From Apostichopus parvimensis (lineage: Eukaryota; Echinodermata; Holothuroidea; Aspidochirotida; Stichopodidae), in assembly GCA_000934455.1 (NCBI GenBank), contig KN885224.1:8053-38999 (forward strand): DNA of 30,947 nt, read 5' to 3'. Below the pieces are notes generated by a model that saw only the letters and a program-made list of their open reading frames with translations, searched no databases and was not told the origin of the DNA. Both the position numbers and the translations under genes were made by a program. Positions 1 to 11,410 of the stretch are shown in pieces. Within the stretch, counting starts at the first letter, position 1. Every line of letters starts with the position of its first letter.

Positions 1-109
1 TTATCGAATATCTTTACTGTATATAAGACAGCCAATAGAGTTGTTTACATTGATGATACCAAATGGGAATTTTTATTGTTTCCTTCAATTTTGTTTCCCT
101 TTGGTTTAG

Positions 110-1057
110 AAACCAGCGAGGCAGCTCAAGTCATCCAATGAAAGTACTTGATAAAGGACCCTTAGATATCAATCAATCAAGTAAGGGGTATTTTGATTTC
201 GAATCATACTTTAAATAAGACTGATCACATAATACCCTGTACAAGATCCATATTGATTTACATAATAATGCTTTGAACTGGTATCTTATTGTCATGCTAA
301 ATATATTTTAATATATGACACATTAATAAGACACATTAATAAGACACATAAATAAGACACATTAATAAGACACATTAATAAGATACATAAATAAGACACA
401 TTACTAAGACACATTAATAAGACACATTAATAAGACACATTAATAAGACGCGTTAATAAGACACATTCATAACATTAGCCTTGCAGTAATCATTTTATTG
501 CTAGAATCAATGTTGAATATTACAACAAAGACGTTCTGTATTTTATTTGTATTATTTCATGTTCTGTAATAACATACTCATGCATAACTTAATACTCACT
601 TTGTTCAAACATTAAAACAAAGATATGTTTACTTCATATGGTATGTTGACGGAGGGTATATACCTGTTGCTTCGAAATGTTATACATCAATATTTCTTAC
701 CTTGCAATACTTGAACAAAACCGAAAACAATTATAGAAAAATGAATTTACCAAAATATTTACTTCATTTACAGTCAATCAAAAAGGAGGAAGGTAAGCTT
801 GATTAATCAATTTACTCAGCTTTGTAATTTAGTGTATATTTAAATGCTTTAGTTATATTGATTTCAAAACTAGCAGATAACTTTTCTAATAAGTAGTAAC
901 AAGGTGTATAATGTTGCTAATACTCTCTTGGTATGAATTATCATAGAATGTCCGAGTTCTTTCGTCGTTTATTTCTGTAGAAGGAAAGAATTACCAGAGA
1001 TACCTGTTGACGAGGACAACTCGCAGAACTCGCACCATTCTGAAGGAAGTGAACCTA
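110..1057 (+). other. Gene A juxtamembrane exons (110-180, 774-792, 981-1057)
   Basis: Three small exons of 71, 19 and 77 nt, with phases 2-1, 1-2 and 2-1. They encode a polar, low-complexity linker rich in Ser, Asn, Glu and Lys, including the stretch EIPVDEDNSQNSHH. Compared with gene B the linker differs at six residues, among them Asp for a Tyr in the third exon. A 13-bp minisatellite expansion sits in the first intron. Confidence 0.75.
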
Positions 1058-4000
1058 GTAAGTTTACTCAAAATAAATATAATTTTAAAGAAATGAATCA
1101 CTGAAGGCATATACGGAACTACAATATTACTACACACCCTAATTAGAGCCCAGAGTACATATAACAGAGTACGTATAGAGAGCCGGTTAAACATTACAAT
1201 CAGAAGATTAGGTTCAAATTATTTATATACTGACAAATTACGTATCAATGTTTTATAGGTTATTTTAATTCATAAATGTCCTCCCAAAGAGAAGCAATAA
1301 CTATAATCATATGATACAGCTACCTTTGTTAAATCTGACATACAACACACACGTTTGGTCTAAATTACTGTAGATAACGGTATGTATCCGTGATGTATAT
1401 TTCCTTTACGAGTCTTAATTTCTTGGCAGATTACTATTCTACAGCAGATGCGATTGCAGGAAAAGATCCCCGGATGTTGAGTGAGAAAGATATTTCCATC
1501 ACCATGAATATAAAAATGGGAAAAATCTACAAAAGATGGATGGGATCTGTCAATCTGGCTGAGGAGACCAATAAGTGTGTTGTAGTAACAACACTGACAG
1601 GTTAGTGATAGCAAATATCTATAATCAAAGGCTGATGTTAGCGTCCTAGTCATATATTGATACAGTTAATTAATTAAAACTTACATGAGTCTTCATCGCT
1701 TTGTTGTATTCGACAACTCGGTGGCTTGAATGGTAATTCCTCTCATATTTTATATCATTAAATATTAAACTTATATTAAGTGACCTTGTGCAAGATTTTG
1801 ATAAATAAATGTTAACACGCTTTTATTTATAACTTACCTTTTTCTGTATTTTCTTCAGAAAAGCTCATTAGAAAGAAAGAAATTCATTGGGAGGCTTACA
1901 TCAGAAAATGTCTCGAATTACCAGCATCGAACCATCTAGCAAAGATAGAGGCTATATCTATCCAAAGCAGTGAGTTGTTATTGTCCTTTTACATGTTTTA
2001 AGAACGTACTAATGGGAAAAGATGGAACGTGCATCTAATCGTTTTCATTAAAAGTGCCAAGTTTTATTAAGATAAAGTTCTCATGGACTCATCTGTAGCC
2101 GACAAGATCTTCTGATTAAGTCAATAATCATTCTATATTGTCCGAACAGGACTAAATTAAGGATTACATGAACAGAGAAAATAATTCGAATTGATCATTA
2201 AGCAAGCCAGTTTTCATTACAATTAGAATCATATTAAATGAAATTTCAATATTGGTTTATCTGTTGAAATAAAACTTTGATTTCTTCTATTGTTTTAGGT
2301 AAACTGTTTCTTATTAGTGAGCATCTCAATTGTGAAAATCTGCATAGCGTCTTGTCACGTGATACTAAAAATAAAGGAGACTACTATTGTTGTAGTTCAT
2401 TGTCAGTTCCTGACGTCATCAAACACGTAGCTGGAGTTTTGGAAGGAATGGACATCCTTAAGACATTCGGGGTAAGAAATGTAAAACTTGCCTAAGTTAT
2501 CAGCTAAATATTGTTGTTTATATAGTCCTATATCATCAGATCAACCTCATCACTGTTTGTTGTAAAGTTGCTATTCGTATCTAACATTTCTTTTAACAAA
2601 ACAAGTTTTCAGTCAAACACAAAGGTATAAGTGAGACAATTGTGTCTCTTAATTATGTAATAACTGCTTAACCTTATTGTTTTTCTCATTCTGTCAGTTC
2701 CTTCACCCTGGCTTAACAACCAAAAAGGTTTTACTAACCAAGGAAGGGCAGGTCAAATTATTTGACTTCTGTCTGGCCGGCGATGCACCAAAAATAGCTG
2801 GTCTTAAGAAAGCACAGGTAAATAACTCAATTATTAATCGACCCTGTTATGACCTTGTTCTACGTCTGTTTAATAATTATAGTTGCTTATTTACTTAATA
2901 ACTTGTACTGTCGTCATAATCAAAATTTTTTTAAAGGGTAATGGAGTCTAAGATGTAAAACTTTATTTAGATCAAGCAAAAATAAAGGCAAAAAAGAACA
3001 ATACTCCAGCTGAATTGCTTGTTCTCTTGGAGTTTTGGTATATTTTTGTGGATTTCATTACACAAGTACATTATTATTGTTTTAATAGAAAGCTCTTTAA
3101 ATTTCAATATCATACATGTACCGCTCTAAATTGTTTTTCGCAAATGCAATTCAAAATTCTCCGAGATCACAACCTCTCTATAGGGAATTACATCCCATAG
3201 CACAATTGAATTAGTTTCTAAAATAAATTATAATCATATCGATTTAAGAAATCAAAAATCAGTTGTAAGTCTATTGAAGTGTACAATTGTAGATTATTAT
3301 AACCAGAATAAAATATTAATATATAAACAAAATAAATTACTTGTGTTTGTCATAAATTACTTTTTCTTTTACAGATTTCTACGGTAACTTTAAACCAATT
3401 TCCACCTGAAATGTTACTGTTGAGTCAGTATACAGAATCCAGTGACGTGTGGTCTACAGCAGTAGTAATATGGGAGATTATGGCAGCTGGTAAAGAAATT
3501 TAATAATAACGAGCACATTGTAGCAAATAACATAGTGTCCGATAACAAAATACGTTGCTTATTACAATAGAAAACTGCAGCAATTACACAACCAATAAGT
3601 AATTTCATAATTCCCCTTTAATTAGTAAATTGAATTTGATTGACAACATTTATCTCTCAAATAGATATATACATCAAAGATAACTCAAGTTTTTTAATTT
3701 CAGTTAATTCTAAGTAACGTGAATAATTACAGTAATTTTTAGGAAAAAACATGTAAATATTATATATATGAAATCAACTCATTATATTAATCTATAGAGA
3801 CACCCTATATATACTGTACATAACATACCATTGATTGCAATCCAGTACCAAATTGTAAAATCACAAATTTTCTTATTTTGGATGACGGAAAGTTACATTA
3901 CTGCTCTTAGCTGTATTTAAGGTTAGTTAACCAGAAGAAGAGCCTTTTACACCATTTAAGACTATACTTGTCTGAAATTAATTAAAGCATCTTTAACAAT

Positions 4001-5986
4001 TGGTAGTAATCATGTATAAATAAAGTGAATGCAAGAAGGGAATAGGAGAGTTTGAAAACATTCATGACAGACACCCAGCTGTACAAATGTGTTGAAAGCG
4101 TGATAACTTTGGGGTTACCTCAATTCACAAGTTGGATATACATATACCTAACTAGTTTCGATGTTTCTACACTCGCACATCTGTTAGGGAACCCACCATT
4201 TCCTGTGGACAAAGAAGTTAGATTTGGCGAAGAAGCGGTCACACCATCAGTACCCTGGCCGGAGAAGTACTTGCAGATAAAGTAAGAAACCAATCCCTAA
4301 ATTACCCTTTTATTATATAAGTGCCCGAGTGAACACATTCCCTACTAGTTGAAGCCGGTTTTGTAATCAGTTCTGTATTTGTGTATTTGAAAAACAATAT
4401 TTAACAATTATTGTAGGTTGTACAACCCTCGAACAGTGTATGCGAGTTTTGAAGTTGGATTTAAAAAGTTAATATAATAGAGTTATTGTGGATTACTTAT
4501 TTATACTTAAGTCTACATAGGTCACTATGAATGGACATTTTAGTATCTGAAGGAGCGCTGACTTGTTTGTTTCAAGGTACTTTCATCCAAGTGAGTGCTA
4601 CCATTGTCACTTTACTTTTAGCTAATGTAATTCTCATTGATATGTAAAACGTCGAAAGTGTCATGTATTTAACCAAGTAATAGCTGCACAATTTCTATTG
4701 GGAAATCTTACAAGAAAAAATGATTATGAAAGTAAAACTTACTAGATGTGTCTGTTAGTATAACACTTCTTGTTTCATTTTTACAATTAAACATATACAA
4801 TAATACACTGCGTCTGCTGATTCACTATTTGAATCAATTTCTTAATCATTTGCAGAGATAAAATCTTGTTCGATTGCTGGAACCATAACTGTTCTCTTCG
4901 ACCTTCCATTCATCATCTGAGGGGAACTTTCGTAGCTGTAAGTAATATAATACTCATTTTAGAACAGTTATCAGTCACCATTACGTATCCGAATGTGGCA
5001 TCATTAGCATTGTTACACATGCACAATGCATGAAGGAACTTCTCTCCTAGATTGTATTAGAGACTAGAGAGTAGATTAAGAGTTTTACCAAGCTGTTGAA
5101 GGTAGTTTAAACAGTAGTTCATAAACTATATCCTAATCCTGCTTCATTCAGCATTCCTTAATGTTATCATGTTAGTCATCTCCGCTTTCAAATTGAAATC
5201 CAAGGGTAGGAAATGAAATCGAGAAGAGAATATTAAGTGAAGTTTAGTTTATATGGTATTGATAGCAACCGAGCTAAAGCATTCTGACAACTAACCCAAT
5301 ATGGAAACGCGTAATATAATTCATATAATTTTATGATTTAATAGAGAAAACTGCCACAGATTAACTGAAGTAAAACGGCTTTTTATTCACAATAAAGTTC
5401 TCATGTCGACCATCATGATGTACCATGTCACGTGCAAAAAGAACGATGTAACTGAATATGAAGCTTCACATTAAGAAGTGTATATAAATAATCGATAATG
5501 GATAGTTGTAATAATACAGCAGTATCCTGTTACCAGCTTGATGTTAGGCAGTGTGTGTAATAATAGTTTATAATCGATAGTTGTAATTATACAACTGTCT
5601 CATATCACCAGCTTAATATAGGCAGTGTGTGTAATAATAATCGATAATGAATAGTTGTAATTATGCAGCTGTCTCGTATAACCATCTTAAAGTGATTCAC
5701 AAAAATGTTCATATCTAACTTATTTATGATTTCACTTGATTTGATTTTACCTTTAATGTAAAGAAGGTATGTAAGGTCAATTCAGGCAATGTTATATATT
5801 TTATTTAGCATTTATATTTTGATGGTATCTTGCAAAAGTCCCCGCATTATCCTTTAACAGATATTTGAGAAATTAATCGCGGACAGTTCTTACGAGATAC
5901 CGATACCTACGACGTATTTACCTATGAGAGCCCCTGATATCGCTCAACCTACCTATGCAGAACAAATCTACCATGCTGGAGTGTGA
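110..5986 (+). CDS. Receptor tyrosine pseudokinase A, 3' portion (11 exons, 5' end outside window)
   Basis: I see exons at 110-180, 774-792, 981-1057, 1430-1600, 1859-1969, 2299-2471, 2698-2817, 3375-3489, 4188-4281, 4856-4937 and 5861-5986 (stop TGA 5984-5986). All have AG/GT borders and compatible phases, and the 1159 nt give one open frame of 385 complete codons plus the stop. The product is the cytoplasmic part of a single-pass receptor: a juxtamembrane segment, a tyrosine-kinase fold and a short Tyr-rich tail. Kinase landmarks are present but altered: VVVT for VAVK (Thr at 1588-1590), HPG for HRD (2704-2712), DFC for DFG (2764-2772), PPE for APE, then SDVW and CW-x6-RPS. By kinase knowledge this should lack phosphotransfer, so a scaffold or allosteric partner role is inferred. 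The signal peptide, Ig and transmembrane exons expected from gene B would lie to the left. The frame is undamaged, so this is probably a live paralogue. Confidence 0.85.
317..473 (+). repeat. 13-bp minisatellite, about 12 copies (intron of gene A)
   Basis: Consensus GACACATTAATAA, repeated head to tail with point variants such as an internal CATAAATAA. The equivalent intron of gene B (19391-19429) holds only three copies, so copy number has changed since the duplication. Confidence 0.95.
1430..2471 (+). other. Gene A kinase N-lobe exons (1430-1600, 1859-1969, 2299-2471)
   Basis: The first exon carries beta-1 to beta-3. The nucleotide loop reads IKMGKIYKRW instead of GxGxxG, and the beta-3 strand reads CVVVTTL with Thr where the ATP-anchoring Lys normally sits. 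The second exon encodes an alpha-C-like helix beginning around HWEAYIRK and keeps a Glu in the expected place. The third gives the hinge-like LFLISEHLNCENL and an alpha-E-like segment ending GVLEGMDILKTFG. An ACCAAT insertion relative to gene B adds Thr-Asn just before beta-3. Confidence 0.8.
2698..2817 (+). other. Gene A catalytic-loop exon with degenerate HRD and DFG
   Basis: A phase 0-0 exon of 40 codons. FLHPGLTTKKVLL aligns with the FVHRDLAxRNxLV consensus, so the catalytic Asp is Gly and the Arg/Asn pair is Lys-Lys. FDFCLAGD aligns with GDFGLARD, so the Mg-binding Asp remains but Gly is Cys. The encoded protein is identical in gene B; the three nucleotide differences are all silent. Confidence 0.85.
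3375..4937 (+). other. Gene A kinase C-lobe exons (3375-3489, 4188-4281, 4856-4937)
   Basis: The first exon has FPPEMLLL (APE position), SSDVW and IWEIMAAG, matching the RTK pattern SDVWSxGVxLWE. The second continues with NPPF and ends WPEKYLQIK. The third has FDCWNHN and LRPS, the CW-x6-RP signature of subdomain XI. The three exons encode exactly the same residues as their gene B counterparts. The large introns (3490-4187 and 4282-4855) show nothing else I can support. Confidence 0.85.
5488..5692 (+). repeat. About 74-bp tandem repeat, 2-3 copies (last intron of gene A)
   Basis: Units share the motifs CAGCTTAATATAGGCAGTG and ATCGATA-AGTTGTAAT. The GGCAGTG landmark recurs at 5547 and 5621, and a third unit is truncated. 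The matching intron in gene B has seven units. Confidence 0.85.
5861..5986 (+). other. Gene A terminal exon: C-terminal Tyr tail with YxxM
   Basis: The 41-residue tail contains four tyrosines in the contexts YEIP, YLPM, YAEQ and YHAG, and ends AGV-stop. YLPM (5915-5926) fits the YxxM consensus bound by PI3-kinase p85 SH2 domains, and YEIP fits a YxxP (Crk/Nck-type) context. All four Tyr are kept in gene B. Phosphorylation would have to come from another kinase, since this domain looks inactive; that is inference. Confidence 0.75.
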
Positions 5987-6088
5987 ACTGTGTGTGACTA
6001 GGTTCTAGTACTGGTGATTGGTAATCGCTACGAAACCTCAAGATTCCCTGAAGCTACGGGGGCTACCTACACATATATACCATATTAT

Positions 6089-6206
6089 AGAGTAGAACAG
6101 TGTGTCACTTATGTTCTTATCGGCAATCATTATTGACCAGTACCTGTAGTGTAGAACTGGGTGTCACATATGTTCTTATCGGCTGTCATTATTGATCAGT
6201 ACTTCC
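6089..6206 (+). repeat. 59-bp tandem repeat, 2 copies, just 3' of gene A stop
   Basis: Two direct units of about 59 bp (GTAGAAC-x-GTGTC ... TTATCGGC ... CATTATTGA), landmarks at 6095 and 6154, starting about 100 nt after the stop codon and therefore probably in the 3'UTR. Copy B carries three units. Confidence 0.85.
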
Positions 6207-9200
6207 GCGATATCACATGATACTATAACAGGGTTTACCTCCGCAATTAAATTTTTGTCATGCACGATAGTAGACCCGGGTGTCTCATTGGTATCAATTG
6301 GTTTACTCTCTGTAATATATTATTATTATGCTGTATATGTTTAGCATAACTTTTAAACACTTTGTAAAGACAACAAATGCAACTTTGATCTTTCATGGGC
6401 TTTTTCAACATATCATTGGACTTCATCAATGACATGCCATTTCTAGTTAACCGTTCTTCACCTAATCAATTCTCGCATATTTTGACACTGCTATGTTTCG
6501 TAATAAGGTTATCAACGCATTGGAATGTTTTCCTTTTTAGAAGCCAACTTGTTGTTCTCTGTGGTTACAATAAGTATGTATGATGTGATCGCCTTTATTC
6601 TGTAATGCTTTTATAAACGTCTTGACAAGGCTAGTAGACATAAAATTCAAGTACTCTTTCTTCATTCTCTTGAAATTAACAACCTCAAAAGTTTATGATA
6701 TATTCCATAGATATAGATAACATTGACAGAGTCAGTCAGTTGATAGCTATAGAACGAAACAACAAACGTGGATAACGTTTTACTAATTTCCTCAATATAT
6801 AAGTTTCACATTACCTCAAAAGTTTCTTATTCGATAAATGTTATCTTCATATTTTCTTGCCAATGCTAGTGTAGTAAATTTATCCATTCTATAGATGCCG
6901 GATAGTCAGACTCAGTCTGTAGTTATTATAAACAGTAACATACTTGTTTGTTTAACATTTAGATACGCTCTCTGCCGTGTACATTGCATATCGTTTCGTT
7001 GGCTGCCATAATTTACCCTGATTTTCTGGTAACAAGAGCACAATTTCTCTTCCGTTCATCAAGCTAAGATCACATTCAAAGATAAAGTAACGTTTAACGA
7101 TGAGATAACGAATACTTTCCTGTGTACGTCTTTCTAGCAGATCACTGTGCATGTGTTTAAAATGAATATATTTACAACACCATCGTATAATGCATAAATT
7201 GACCTACTAGTTATTTCAATAACGTATCACATTGTTAGCCTCCATGTATAATTACCAGGCCGCGATACAATTACGTAATTGGATTCCTTTTCATATTTTC
7301 TTATGTTTTTCTTTACTTTTTCGGGACCCATAATTTTAACCCGGGCCGGACCGCTGTATTCCCTGAACCCTCCCGGCAGGCATGACAACAGGGAAAAACT
7401 GACAGTGATATAGGCCACACTGAAACAAACAGTCATCGGGCCCTATTTTTCTGGGCCTTTGGGAACTGACCGATTGCCCGATAATTCAGTCTGCCCCTGT
7501 ATGACAATCAGAACACGAATAACATATGAGTATCATAGCTGTACTATGGGTTCACGATCTTTTGAATAAATGAATTGCCTTACACTTTGTATTAAGTAAC
7601 TTTATGGATTAAACAATAGTTCATAATTATTTAGTTCATGTAGTTTTTCATATTCCTTTCCCCTTTTGGAAGAGTTTTCCTCCTAAATGCCTACAAAGGC
7701 TACATTGACTGACACACACTAGAAGTATCACATAGTACATATATGATGTATTCTACAAGGAAATAGCTCACCGTTAGGTTAACATAGTACACGTCGTTAT
7801 TGAATATATAACAAGGTTGAAAGGAAAAGTGAAAGATATTAACCACTTAACGACCAATTGTTAACAACCGATAAAAATCACGTGATCCTATTATTTATCA
7901 TTTGTTATTACTTAACGTTGTTGTAATTTCGGTCGTATATAGAAACGAGTTTGTTTCCATTCATAGCTGTTATAACATACAATGAAAGATTAAACACGTA
8001 TTACAGATCCCTGTCTCACTTTGCTCATCTCATCGTATCTAAAAGCATCCCCCGCCCTTCTCTCTCCGAGTCTATATCTCTATTAAAATATCTGTCTTCC
8101 TCTTTGAGAATATCCTGATTCGTCAAACTGTTGAGACCAGTCCATTGTAAACACACCAACGTAACCAGGCATATAAAGCAGGGAAGTATCAACACTGGTC
8201 GTAGGTAATGGCGCATTCAATTTAGACACATCATATCTATTAAGCATGAATTCAAGTAGGATTGCTACAGTACTGGACATAACATAGTCTTTCTGACATC
8301 GATGTTAAACTCTTTGGTAGTTGTTGGTTGCGTAACCACCACGGCTAAAAGGCAAGGCTTGTCCCTCTGGAAAGATAACTGCATAACAAATAATATATCA
8401 AGATCATCACCAATATGGTCGTGTATGATATTAAGAATTAATTCTTCTTAGAAAAGAGAATTTATAAATGATAACTATGACCCTAATGGAAAGTTCGTTC
8501 TCTAGTTAAATATATTCTACCCACCTCCCCCATTTATTTAACGTTTAGCACAATGCGCTGTCAATACGAATAATATTTACCTGCTTAACTTATGTATTAC
8601 ATCCTTTAATTGATTCCTTTATATTAAATGCATCCCGGTTCTTCCCCCTCTCCCTGCCTCTTACGTATGAACATGTCATTCAGGGGTCTAGTCATCTTAG
8701 AATTTAACCAAATTTTTCTGGAAACGAAACACGAACAAAAAGAAACTATAAATAATGTTGTCAAACTATTAGTATAGAAACAAAATATAAAAGCATTCTG
8801 CGTGACATAAAATTGACAAGACAGAACTTTACACAGAGGAGATAATCCAACTGAAAAGAGTATTAAATATTCCAATTGCAAAGAAGCAAAAACCTGCAAG
8901 AGAGTAGAAAACTGCTAATGTTAGAACAATGAGTACCCCGGTTTTTATTACTTCAATATAAAACTGAAATAAAGATATTGATGAACAACTCTTAGCAAAA
9001 GCTACACCCTCTCTTACAGCATGAGATTTCAGTATAGAATGACGCAATGATATTAGTGTGCTTAGTCAACGATTCCGATTTGATATCCAAAAATTAATCA
9101 CTCAATAATTTTAAACGTATTCATCTGTGTAGGATTGTGTTACCTTTAATATAAATATACAATTTGAAACAAATATTTGTTGATAAAGAGAAAATTTCAG

Positions 9201-9229
9201 ATAATCCGTTCAACATGTCGAATATTGTA

Positions 9230-9560
9230 TTGGATCGATTATCACCCACAACACCCTGCTGAATGTTAGCATAATGTGTGTTTATTACACTATGCTTAGT
9301 GTAACGTTCATGTTAACACCAAAACAGAATGAAAATGGAGGGCGCAAGTCCATTAAAATAGTCAACTGAGAATTATAACATTCTTTCGTTCTCTGTGCGG
9401 GATTATCAGACTGCCGGCTGAATACTAACATCATATGACTTAATTATACTGTGCTTCGTGTAACATTAACGGTGACGCCAAACAGGACAACAATAGAGGG
9501 CGCAAGTCCATTACAAGAATCAATTGACAGTTAAAAACACGTTCCTCTTTCGTTCTTTAT
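9230..9560 (+). repeat. About 158-bp diverged tandem pair (copy A flank)
   Basis: Two related units share GAGGGCGCAAGTCCATTA, starting at 9338 and 9496, preceded by similar GTAACGTT/GTAACATT and ACACCAAA/ACGCCAAA segments and followed by GTCAACTGA/ATCAATTGA. The same pair exists in copy B at spacing 159, so it predates the segmental duplication. A weaker third relative may lie near 9700. Confidence 0.7.
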
Positions 9561-10967
9561 GCTATATATGTGCCATCAACCATTGTACACTTACAAATGT
9601 ACCAAAAGAGTGAACCACAGATATTTTTATGTAATGTTAACCACATAACATTAGAAGGGAAATTTTCTATTGCTATTCTGGGGAATATGAAAGCTAGTTA
9701 TTGACGTCAAACAACGTGATAGTGGAGTGCATGAAATAAGAGACTGTCAAAATTCATGTCCTTTCTCCAACCATTTTGAAATCTAAAAATACGAACATTT
9801 AACTCGCCCCAGCTCATAATCTGCAATCGCTATATGTTAGGTGCCTTAAATTACAATTAAGTTGATTGTGAAACATACGTTTTGGCGAACGTTATTAGTT
9901 GATGGAAATACATACATAACTCGCAGAGGAAACTTTGAACTTGCCTGTGCTATACATAGCACATCCCCACCAAATTTAACCCATTGCAGCAACACTTCTA
10001 TGCAATGAATGGTTAATTTGACCGGTTAAGGAAAATTGACGTTGGCTCCTTATTCCACGTCTGTTATTAATGCTACTTCTTTTTTTACTCAGTCTGCTAA
10101 ATCTACCTGAGCATGCTACCAAAAAAATTCAAGTTCCAAAAAGTAAACTTATGCCAAATGATGTAAGTTATTTTCGTTCTCTTAATCGCGCTGTTTCCCT
10201 TTGTTTTCTATCGCGTCAAAAAGCTCAATGTTTGCCATCAAAAAGGTGGCGCTGTTACGTTTTATATAATACCTGCTCTTTATGACTGTTTCTATTGTAC
10301 TCAATAGATACAGGAACCAGGATTATGGAAGAAAACGAAAGGTGGTAGCATTGTAAATTATCGGGAATCATAACCGTATATTTACATATACTTTTTCAAG
10401 AAAAGTCACCAGGTAAGAACCTGGGCACTTAAAGCAAAACAGCCGAAAGACTGATCCGCTCTCAACCCCAGTCCCATTGCATAGAGACTGTGACTGTGTG
10501 ATCATCGTCAGTGTGTATCACAATTCCCGTAGAAGGGGAACATAATACTAAACATGATCTTAGCAAAAAAGGCCGGAGGTCTTTTTACATATACGGTTTT
10601 AATGAGATCAGAGTAAGACCAACTTATGTATCTGTATTGGTATCTGTCCTTCGGCTCCGATTATAAATGATAGTGAAAATTGTGAACAAAGACTAATTTG
10701 TAGTGACCAGGTTTTACATTATGTTGTTTGTGAACGTTTCACAAAGGGAGCTTCTTGATTATCTGCGCGCTGTTATTTGTTTTAACATAACACGATAAGT
10801 AATCTCATGCAGATATGAAAACTGAAACCCTCAATCTGTCTCTCCTGCGTCAATATATAATCTACAGTTGATTCTACTGTAAATTGTGACAATGTTTACG
10901 ATATTAATAACTTAGACTTTATTCTTATCGACATTGTTATATCTGGACGTTGACAAAAGCACAAAAG

Positions 10968-11183
10968 ATGTGTGTCCGGCCGGCCATTGGCGCATGTCAA
11001 ATATTGTTGAACCTAATCATGTACTGTATGGAAGGTCATTGCATGTCAAAGCACAATGTGGAGAAAGTGGACTTTTGTCAGGTGAGAAAGCAAATAGGGA
11101 AGACTTTGCTTAGTGTATTAAATAAGAAGGCTCCACAGTCTGTCAACGAACTGGAAAGTGATCTCAAAGGAGCTCTTTGGCGG
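10968..11183 (+). pseudogene. Coding-like exon, possibly NLR (NACHT-associated helical) fragment
   Basis: An open frame runs from 10911 to the stop near 11198, with ATG at 10968. The text is protein-like and helical, containing VDFCQVRKQIGKTLLSVLNK and NELESDLKGALW. The pattern Cys, then IGKxLLxxL, then ELE-DLK resembles the winged-helix/HD2 region after the NACHT domain of NLR proteins as I remember it; this is family-level inference without a search. A weak GT after GALWR (11184) could be a donor, in phase 0. No NACHT P-loop is visible upstream, so it is either a fragment or part of a gene with exons I cannot see. Confidence 0.35.
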
Positions 11184-11410
11184 GTTTGCTGCATATAAGC
11201 GAGTATTCATAGTAGAACTCTTGTGTTAGTCTTCGTTATCCAGTTCTGAGAGGATATTTTTTAGGACATCGTATTCTACATGCAGTCAACGACAAGAAAT
11301 TTAACAAACATTATATCTAAACAAATCTTCAAAATAAATACTTTAAATATGCATTACGGTACATTTGCGGCATTAATAGTGACGTAGACAAAACACATTC
11401 AAAATATAAG

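Larger units (their letters stand above)
1..10721 (+). repeat. Segmental duplication, copy A (left end outside window)
   Basis: Base 1 onward aligns with 19075 onward, and the match continues through all exons, introns and the 3' flank until 10721 (matching 29877), after which the sequences are unrelated. Order and orientation are preserved. Exons are nearly identical, while introns differ by scattered substitutions, small indels and tandem-repeat copy number. The left breakpoint is not visible because the window starts inside the match. Copy A contains the 3' eleven exons of a receptor pseudokinase gene plus about 4.7 kb of downstream sequence. Confidence 0.95.
5987..10721. other. 3' flank of gene A; no supported gene
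   Basis: The stretch is AT-rich and duplicated in full at 24990-29877. Apart from the tandem repeats listed separately, I see only short frames that are not maintained between the two copies. AATAAA at 7565-7570 is conserved in copy B (26642-26647) and could be a distal polyadenylation signal, but nothing ties it to a transcript end. A locally GC-richer patch at about 7320-7450 stands out from the surroundings. Confidence 0.6.

Noticed and set aside
1360-1653. Minus-strand frame of 97 residues over gene A's first N-lobe exon (and its twin at 20179-20460)
   Set aside because: Antisense shadow of a real exon; the plus strand has splice sites, correct phase and kinase landmarks.
3015-3200. Plus-strand frame inside the intron between 2817 and 3375
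   Set aside because: The counterpart in copy B is disrupted by indels, and there are no splice sites or recognisable sequence.
8083-8280. Minus-strand frames around 8025-8280, partly open in copy B
   Set aside because: Copy B has an indel at the 5' part and several replacement changes; no splice context or family match.
8829-9047. Minus-strand hydrophobic frame of 72 residues, also open in copy B (27876-28139)
   Set aside because: Of the few differences between copies, four that I read change the residue (Lys-Ile, Val-Phe, Thr-Ile, Leu-Met), the ends differ, and there is no start or splice context that fits. The frame is explained by recent duplication of AT-rich DNA.
10070-10285. Plus-strand frame of 71 residues in the copy A flank
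   Set aside because: Broken in copy B by indels and substitutions; no splice or start context.
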